Of a stretch of 64,000 nt of DNA, positions 57,498 through 64,000 are shown in pieces (the stretch's first letter is position 1; each line of letters opens with the position of its first letter). This stretch comes from Streptomyces griseoluteus (lineage in GTDB: Bacteria > Actinomycetota > Actinomycetes > Streptomycetales > Streptomycetaceae): contig JOBE01000003.1 of assembly GCA_000717735.1 (NCBI GenBank), forward strand, positions 178,955-242,954. Reading direction: 5' to 3'. The position numbers were made by a program, and so were the translations under genes. Below the pieces are notes generated by a model that ran no database searches, was not told the DNA's origin, and saw only the letters and a list, made by a program, of their open reading frames with translations.

Positions 57498-58991
57498 ATG
57501 CGAAACACCCTCACCGGCCGCATATCCAGCGGCCCCAGCGCCCTCCTGCGCGACGAGCTGCTCGACCCGCAGTTCGCCTACGAGGCCGAGCACCTGCTCC
57601 CGTACTACGTACGGATCGAGCGGACGCTCGTCGCCGAGTACGCCCGGATGCGGCTGATCACCCCCGAGCAGACCCGCGAACTGGACGGCCTCCTCGCCGG
57701 CGCCACCCGGGAGGTCATCACCGGGCAGCAGCAGGCCAACATGTCGGACATCGCCTTCGCGCTGGAACGGCACGTGGAGAACGGTCTGTCCGCCCCGGTC
57801 CCGACCTGGCACCTGGACCGCAGCCGCAACGACCTCCAGGCCTGCGCCCAGCTGATGTTCGCCCGCGACCGGCTCGCCGGCGCGGCACGATCACTGCTGG
57901 AGTTCCAGGAGGCCGTCCGGCAGCTGGCCGCCGTCACCGCCGACCTGCCGATGCCCGGCTACACCCATCACCAGGCCGCCCAGATCATCACCCCGGGCTT
58001 CTACCTGGCGGCGGTCTCCGAGCACGTCCAGCACACCCTGCGCCGCCTGCTCGTCACCTACGACGGCATCGACGCCTGCCCGCTGGGCGCGGGCGCCATG
58101 TCCGGTCAGGAACTCGCCTGGGACCGCGACCGGATGGCCTCGCTCCTCGGCTTCCGGCGGGCCCAGCCGAACGCCCTGATGTCCGTCGCCTCGCGCGGCT
58201 GGGCGCTGGAGATCACCGCCGAGTTCGGGGTCCTCGGAGTGACGCTGAGCCGCTTCGTGACGGACCTGCTCGCCTGGGGCAGCAGCGAGTACGGGTTCAT
58301 CGACCTGCCCGACGAACTCTCCGGCATCTCCTCCGCGATGCCGCAGAAGAAGAACTTCCCCATCCTGGAGCGCATCCGGGGCCGCAGCTCCCACCTGTCG
58401 GCCTTCCACATCGACGTGACGCTCGGCCAGCGCAACACCCCGTACTCCAACACCGTGGAAGTCTCCAAGGAGGCCGGGGCGCACGTCTACCAGGCGTTCG
58501 AGGCGCTCCGCAGCACCACCCGGCTCTTCACCGAGGTCATCCGGCACCTCTCCTTCAGGACCGACCGGATGGCCGAGGTGTGCGAGCGGGAGTTCCTGGG
58601 CGGCTTCGCCCTCGCCAACTCCCTGACGCTCCACGAGGACATCCCCTGGAGGCGCGCCCAGGTGATCGCCGGCCGCTACATCGTGGCGGCCGTGGCGGCG
58701 GGGCGGAAGCCCGCCGACGGCGACCCCGAACTCCTGCGCCGGGCGGCCCTGGGAGAGGGCCACGAACTGCGCGACCCGGCCGCGACGCTCGGCGACGCCT
58801 TCGACGTCGGCCAGGCCCTGCGCCGGATGCGGTCCAGCGGATCGGCCCACCCGGACGCGGTACGGACGGCCCTGCGGGCGCAGCGGGACGAGCACGAGCG
58901 CCTCGTACGGGAATGGGCGGAGCGGGCGACGACCGCCCGGACGACAGGAGGGGACGGACATGGCAACGCAAGCGCGCCCTGCGGCGACTGA
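57498..58991 (+). CDS. Argininosuccinate lyase-like enzyme (fumarase superfamily)
   Basis: A 497-residue member of the fumarase/aspartase/argininosuccinate-lyase superfamily. Conserved regions: HLDRSRNDLQACAQLM, GYTHHQAAQIITPGFYL, and the signature loop SSAMPQKKNFPILERIRG. These lyases eliminate fumarate from an N-succinyl-type substrate. It is unlikely to serve arginine synthesis because no arginine genes are near, and it is in a run with a threonine-kinase-like and a cysteine-synthase-like gene. I infer release of 2,3-diaminobutyrate and fumarate from an aspartate adduct. ATG at 57498. It overlaps the next gene by 32 bp. Confidence 0.88.
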   Translation: MRNTLTGRISSGPSALLRDELLDPQFAYEAEHLLPYYVRIERTLVAEYARMRLITPEQTRELDGLLAGATREVITGQQQANMSDIAFALERHVENGLSAPVPTWHLDRSRNDLQACAQLMFARDRLAGAARSLLEFQEAVRQLAAVTADLPMPGYTHHQAAQIITPGFYLAAVSEHVQHTLRRLLVTYDGIDACPLGAGAMSGQELAWDRDRMASLLGFRRAQPNALMSVASRGWALEITAEFGVLGVTLSRFVTDLLAWGSSEYGFIDLPDELSGISSAMPQKKNFPILERIRGRSSHLSAFHIDVTLGQRNTPYSNTVEVSKEAGAHVYQAFEALRSTTRLFTEVIRHLSFRTDRMAEVCEREFLGGFALANSLTLHEDIPWRRAQVIAGRYIVAAVAAGRKPADGDPELLRRAALGEGHELRDPAATLGDAFDVGQALRRMRSSGSAHPDAVRTALRAQRDEHERLVREWAERATTARTTGGDGHGNASAPCGD

Positions 58992-59952
58992 GATCGACAT
59001 CCGCGGCACCGGCACCGCGTTCGGCACCTTCGGCGAACTGCTCCAGGGCGTCCTGCCGGACGGCGACCGGCACTTCATGGTGACCTTCCCGGTCGCCGGA
59101 TGGAGCAGGGCCGTGTTCCGGCACAGCCCCGACCGTGAGGGCCTCACCGTCTGGCCGCCGCACAAGCGCAAGGCCGTACGGATCGCCCAGCTCGCCCTGG
59201 CCGCGGCCGGGCGGCAGGGCGGCGGCTCCCTCGAACTGAGCAGCGAGCTGCCCGAGGGCAAGGGCATGGCCAGCTCGTCGGCCGACCTGGTCGCCACGGT
59301 CCGCGCGGTCGGCGCGGCCGTGGGCACCACGTTCGGCGCCGCGGACATCGAGTCCTTCCTCCGCGAGATCGAGCCCACCGACGGCGTCATGTACGACCAG
59401 ATCGTCGCCTACCACCACCGCGAGGCCGAACTCCGCGAAGAGCTCGGCATGCTGCCGCCGCTCGTCATCGTCGGCCACGACGAGGGCGGCCAGGTCGACA
59501 CGATCGCCCACAACCGGGACGCCCGCCGCGTCGGCGACGCGGAGAAGGCCGAGTACGCCGCCCTGCTCACCGAACTGTGCGAGGCCGTACGCAACGCCGA
59601 CCTGCCCGCGGTGGGCCGCGTCGCCACCCGCAGCGCCGAACTCAACGCCGTCGCCCGCTCCCGCCGGAGCCTGCCCGCCCTGCTGCGGATCTGCGCCGAG
59701 ACCGGCGGCCTCGGGGTGGCCTGCGCCCACAGCGGCACGGTGCTCGGCATCCTCTACGCGGCCGACGACCCGGAACTGACCGTCAAGGTCGGCACCGCCC
59801 TGACGGCCTGCGCCGCACTGCCCGGCACGACCACCGTGCACCGGTCGCTGGGCCACGGAGACGTCTGGAGCGCCAGCTCCATGGAAGTGACGGTGCGGGA
59901 GACCACCGCGCCGGCTCGCGAGGCGAGCACCGAACCCGCCTTGGGGGCATGA
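58960..59952 (+). CDS. GHMP kinase, L-threonine kinase-like (PduX family)
   Basis: A 330-residue GHMP-superfamily kinase. The start GTGTAFGTFGELLQGVLPDG is the PduX-type signature. The ATP loop is LPEGKGMASSSADLVATVRAV. The C-terminal region contains GLGVACAHSGTVLGILY. PduX phosphorylates L-threonine for cobalamin side-chain synthesis. Here, between a lyase and a cysteine-synthase-like gene in an NRPS cluster, O-phospho-L-threonine would serve as an activated precursor for beta-replacement. No cobalamin genes are nearby. The ATG at 58960 lies inside the lyase gene; the stop overlaps the next start (ATGA). Confidence 0.85.
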   Translation: MATQARPAATEIDIRGTGTAFGTFGELLQGVLPDGDRHFMVTFPVAGWSRAVFRHSPDREGLTVWPPHKRKAVRIAQLALAAAGRQGGGSLELSSELPEGKGMASSSADLVATVRAVGAAVGTTFGAADIESFLREIEPTDGVMYDQIVAYHHREAELREELGMLPPLVIVGHDEGGQVDTIAHNRDARRVGDAEKAEYAALLTELCEAVRNADLPAVGRVATRSAELNAVARSRRSLPALLRICAETGGLGVACAHSGTVLGILYAADDPELTVKVGTALTACAALPGTTTVHRSLGHGDVWSASSMEVTVRETTAPAREASTEPALGA

Positions 59953-62225
59953 ACATGATCTTCGATTCGATGAACGAAGCGATCGGCAACACACCGCTCG
60001 TACGGCTCGACGTCCCCGCCTCCGAAGGCACCCGGGTGTACGCCAAGCTCGAACTCTCCAACGCCTTCGGCATGAAGGACCGGGTCGCCCGCAACATCGT
60101 GGCCGAAGCCCGCCGCCTCGGCGTCCTGCGCCCCGGTGCGCCCATCGTCGAAAGCTCCTCCGGCACCATGGCGCTCGGCGTCGCCCTCGTCGGACGCTCC
60201 CTCGGCCACCCGGTCCACATCGTCACCGACCCGCGGACCGACCCCACCACCCTGGCCAAGCTGCGCGCCCTGGGCTGCGAGGTCCACGTCGTCCCCGCCA
60301 TGACCGACGGCGGCTGGCAGGGCGCCCGGCTGGCCCGCCTCGCGGAACTCATGAGCGAACTCCCCGGCTCCTTCTGGCCCCAGCAGTACAGCAACCCCGA
60401 CAACCCCGGCGCCTACCGGGTGCTCGCCGCCGAACTCCTGCACGACCTCGGCCCCGTCGACACCCTGGTCGGCGCGGTCGGCAGCGGCGGCTCCCTGTGC
60501 GGCACCGGCCGCGCCCTGCGCCGCACCCTGCCCGACCTGCGGGTCGTCGGCGTGGACTCGGTGGGCAGCACCCTCTTCGACCAGCCGGACAGGCCCGGCC
60601 GCCTCCAGAGCGGCCTCGGAAACAGCCTCCACCCCAACAACCTCGACCGCACCGTCATCGACGAGATCCACTGGCTCAACGACCGCGAGGCGTTCACCGC
60701 CACCCGCGAACTCGCCCGCGAACAGCAGGTCTTCGCCGGGAACACCTCGGGCTCCGTCTACCACGTGCTGCGCCACCTGGCCCGTACGGCCGCCCCCGGC
60801 AGCCGGATCGTCGGCATCTTCCCCGACCGCGGCGACCGGTACACCGAGACCGTCTACAGCGACGACCACTGGGCCGCCCACCGCCTCGACGAACTGCCCT
60901 CCTCCGACGCCCCCACCCGCGTCGACTACGGCACCACCGTCGCCTCCTGGTCCGTCGCCGCCCTCGGCGAGCGCCCCGCCCGCCGCCGCCACCTGCTGTT
61001 CGTCGAGGCCAACACCAGCGGCACCGGCGTCCAGGCCCTCCGCACCGCGGCCGCGCTCGGCCTGACCGCCGTCCTCCTCACCAGCGCCCCCGAGCGGTAC
61101 ACCGGAGCCGCCGACACCGGCTGCGAGGTCGTCGTCTGCGACACCAACGACGTGCCCGCCCTGCGCCAGACCATCCAGGAACGCTTCCGGCGCGAGGACA
61201 TCGCCGGCATCACCACCACCAGCGACTTCTACGTCCCCACCGTCGCCGGACTCGCCGACTGGCTCGGCCTGCCGGGCAACGACGAGGACGCGGCGAACCG
61301 CTGCCGCAACAAGGCCTCGCTGCGCCACGCCCTGGCGGCCGCCGGCGTCCCCCAGCCCCGCTTCGCCGTCGTGAAGGACGCCGCCCGCACCGAGGAGGCC
61401 GTCGCCTCCGTGGGCCTGCCCTGCGTGGTCAAGCCCGCCGACGACTCCGGCTCCAACGACGTGCTGCTGTGCACCACCGTCGCCGAGGCCACCGCGCACG
61501 CCGCCCGCATCCTCGCCGTCGAGACCAACGTACGGGGGCTGCCCACCGCCCGTACCGTGCTGATCGAGGAGTACCTCGACGCCCCCGAGTACAGCGTCGA
61601 GATGTTCAGCGACGGCGACGAGCACACCTGCGTCGGCGTCACCGCCAAGCACCTCACCGGCACCCCGTACTTCGTCGAGACCCGCCACGTGTTCCCCGCC
61701 CCGCTGCCGGACGCCGACCTGGCCGCGCTCACCGACGCCGTCACCCGCGCCCTCAAGGCCACCGGCATGCGCTTCGGGCCCACGCACACCGAGGTCAAGC
61801 TCACCGAGCACGGCCCCGCCCTCATCGAGATCAACCCCCGCCTCGCCGGCGGCATGATCCCCGAACTCATCAGGCTCGCCACCGGATCCGACCTCCTGGA
61901 GCAGCAGATCCGCGCCGCCGCGGGGCTCCCCGTCGACCTCGCCGCCACACGGACCGGTCACGCCGGCATCCAGTTCCTGCTCGCCGCCCGGCCCGGCACG
62001 CTCGCCTCCGTCGACGGCACCGACGCGGTCCTGGCGGCCGACGGCATCGAGCGGGTGACCGTGACCGCCACCGCCGGCCAGGCCGTCCGCCCGCCCCGCA
62101 ACGCCTACGACCGGCTCGGCCACGTCATCGCCCGCGGCGACGACGCCGCCCACGTCGTGACCGCCCTCGACACGGCCCTGCGCGGGATCACCGTCCAGCT
62201 GCGCACCGACACGTCCGCGAAGTAG
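59949..62225 (+). CDS. Fusion: cysteine synthase-like PLP enzyme + ATP-grasp ligase
   Basis: A 758-residue two-domain protein. Residues 1-330 form a fold-type II PLP enzyme of the CysK/SbnA class (IGNTPLVRL, PLP Lys43 in FGMKDRVA, ESSSGTMALGVAL, AVGSGGSLCGTGRAL). Residues about 350-750 form an ATP-grasp domain (CRNKASLRHALAAAGVPQPRF, CVVKPADDSGSNDVLL, EINPRLAGGMIPELI). The PLP half could replace the phosphate of O-phosphothreonine with an amine such as aspartate, as SbnA does with O-phosphoserine and glutamate. The ATP-grasp half could ligate a carboxylate to an amine; its role here is unknown. A search for family members of this architecture would be informative. Confidence 0.88.
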   Translation: MNMIFDSMNEAIGNTPLVRLDVPASEGTRVYAKLELSNAFGMKDRVARNIVAEARRLGVLRPGAPIVESSSGTMALGVALVGRSLGHPVHIVTDPRTDPTTLAKLRALGCEVHVVPAMTDGGWQGARLARLAELMSELPGSFWPQQYSNPDNPGAYRVLAAELLHDLGPVDTLVGAVGSGGSLCGTGRALRRTLPDLRVVGVDSVGSTLFDQPDRPGRLQSGLGNSLHPNNLDRTVIDEIHWLNDREAFTATRELAREQQVFAGNTSGSVYHVLRHLARTAAPGSRIVGIFPDRGDRYTETVYSDDHWAAHRLDELPSSDAPTRVDYGTTVASWSVAALGERPARRRHLLFVEANTSGTGVQALRTAAALGLTAVLLTSAPERYTGAADTGCEVVVCDTNDVPALRQTIQERFRREDIAGITTTSDFYVPTVAGLADWLGLPGNDEDAANRCRNKASLRHALAAAGVPQPRFAVVKDAARTEEAVASVGLPCVVKPADDSGSNDVLLCTTVAEATAHAARILAVETNVRGLPTARTVLIEEYLDAPEYSVEMFSDGDEHTCVGVTAKHLTGTPYFVETRHVFPAPLPDADLAALTDAVTRALKATGMRFGPTHTEVKLTEHGPALIEINPRLAGGMIPELIRLATGSDLLEQQIRAAAGLPVDLAATRTGHAGIQFLLAARPGTLASVDGTDAVLAADGIERVTVTATAGQAVRPPRNAYDRLGHVIARGDDAAHVVTALDTALRGITVQLRTDTSAK

Positions 62226-62238
62226 CGAGAGAAGACCA

Positions 62239-63291
<1,053 letters not shown>

Positions 63292-63292
63292 C

Positions 63293-64000
63293 ATGACCCT
63301 CCACGATCTCGCCCGGGACGCGGTCGCCGCTCACGACCCGGCCTTCCAGGACCCGGCCTTCCAGGACCCGGCCTCGCAGGACGCGGCCTCGCAGGACCTC
63401 CAGGCCGAGCTGCTCAGCCTCCTCCTGGGGAACAAGAAGGAGGTCTTCGCGCCCGCCACCGTCCGCCGCGCCCCCCGCGACGGCCGCCTCCCGGCCTCCA
63501 GCGCCCAGCAGCGGCTGTGGTTCCTCGACCGGCTGCACGGCGCCAACGCCACGTACAGCGTCCCCTTCGCCCTCCGGATCGACGGCGACCTGCGGGTCCC
63601 CGCCCTGCGCGCCGCGCTCCAGGACCTCGTCGACCGGCACGAGATGCTGCGCTCCACCTTCGCCGACGAGGACGACGAACTGGTCCTGCGCATCGCCGAC
63701 CGGCTCCCCCTCGACGTACCGTGCGTCGAACACCACGGGCAGGCGCCCGAGGAGGCCGAGCAGCACGTCCTGGCCGAGATCGCCGCGGCGGCCCGCATCC
63801 CGTTCGCGCTCACCGGCGGCCCGCTGATCCGCGCCGCCGTCCACCGCACCGCACCCACCCGGCACTACCTCTTCATCAACTTCCACCACACCGTCACCGA
63901 CGGCTGGTCCGAGGGCGTCTTCGCCCGCGAACTCTGGCAGCTCTACGACGGCCACGTGTCCGGCACCCCCGCCGCACTGCCCGCCCTCCCCCTCCAGTAC
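63293..64000 (+). CDS. Nonribosomal peptide synthetase, N-terminal C domain (cut by window end)
   Basis: ATG 63293 opens a frame that runs off the window. Residues about 1-35 are a repeat linker (DPAFQDPAFQDPASQDAASQD), followed by LQAELLSLLLGNKKEVFAPATVRRAPRDGRLPASSAQQRLWFLDRL, the start of a condensation domain. The catalytic HHTVTDGWS is near residue 200 and the remaining domains lie outside. Starting with C, it cannot be an initiation module unless the domain is a starter C domain acylating the first residue. It extends the cassette operon and adds at least one module to the line. Confidence 0.92.
   Translation, partial: MTLHDLARDAVAAHDPAFQDPAFQDPASQDAASQDLQAELLSLLLGNKKEVFAPATVRRAPRDGRLPASSAQQRLWFLDRLHGANATYSVPFALRIDGDLRVPALRAALQDLVDRHEMLRSTFADEDDELVLRIADRLPLDVPCVEHHGQAPEEAEQHVLAEIAAAARIPFALTGGPLIRAAVHRTAPTRHYLFINFHHTVTDGWSEGVFARELWQLYDGHVSGTPAALPALPLQY
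63335..63394. repeat. Four 15-bp tandem repeats in an NRPS linker
   Basis: Units GACCCGGCCTTCCAG at 63335 and 63350 are perfect copies. Those at 63365 and 63380 differ by a few bases. They encode DPAFQ/DPASQ/DAASQ near the N-terminus of the last synthetase. Copy-number variation would change the linker length without shifting the frame. Confidence 0.85.

Noticed and set aside
57498..58991. Housekeeping argininosuccinate lyase (argH)
   Set aside because: It overlaps a threonine-kinase-like gene inside an NRPS operon and no other arginine genes are present; a specialised lyase fits better.
58960..59952. Cobalamin-pathway threonine kinase
   Set aside because: No cob/cbi genes are in the window and the gene overlaps both neighbours of the amino acid cassette.

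Overview
The window is high-GC actinobacterial DNA, almost certainly Streptomyces. It shows GTG/ATG starts, tight 4-bp ATGA/GTGA stop-start overlaps, one rare TTA leucine codon, CrgA, a PknB/PstP/FhaA/FhaB locus, class E sortases and two antibiotic gene clusters. It falls into three blocks.

Block 1 (1-25.4 kb) is the right part of a type II polyketide (angucycline) cluster. It starts inside the chain-length factor (KSbeta) and continues with a phosphopantetheinyl transferase and acyl-CoA carboxylase subunits epsilon, alpha and beta (malonyl-CoA supply) with an interposed alpha/beta hydrolase. A PgaE-type FAD hydroxylase, TcmI-type cyclase, ACP, ketoreductase, aromatase/cyclase and a PgaM/UrdM-like hydroxylase-reductase fusion follow. 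Next come an MFS exporter, an UrdGT2-like C-glycosyltransferase and a complete set for NDP-D-olivose (RfbA, RfbB, 4-ketoreductase, 2,3-dehydratase, 3-ketoreductase). The tail holds a FrnE-like protein, a TetR regulator, a small membrane protein, a phytoene-desaturase-like flavoprotein and a DUF6344-like exported protein. The expected product is an angucycline carrying C-linked D-olivose.

Block 2 (25.6-41.7 kb) is conserved core DNA: a DUF5324 protein, cyclophilin, rhomboid protease, crgA, a DUF881 protein, three class E sortases around a TrpG/PabA-type amidotransferase, then pknB-pbpA-rodA-pstP-fhaB-fhaA on the minus strand and tRNA-Leu(CAG). In S. coelicolor the matching locus (about SCO3843-SCO3857) lies close to oriC. 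The rhomboid/crgA convergent intergenic region has a cluster of consensus DnaA boxes.

Block 3 (41.7-64 kb) begins directly after the tRNA and is a nonribosomal peptide cluster: type II thioesterase, a second PPTase, a LuxR-type regulator divergent from a 53-residue secreted peptide, MbtH, a PCP-C-A-PCP synthetase, a C-A(Thr)-PCP-C-A(Ser)-PCP-TE synthetase, an MFS exporter, and the start of another synthetase. Between them is a cassette of argininosuccinate-lyase-like, threonine-kinase-like, cysteine-synthase/ATP-grasp fusion and threonine-aldolase genes. It is best read as a route from threonine through O-phosphothreonine to 2,3-diaminobutyrate. The one A domain whose pocket code I cannot match to a known residue has extra acidic pocket residues, consistent with a diamino acid. 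Two biosynthetic clusters therefore bracket an essential cell-wall and division locus.
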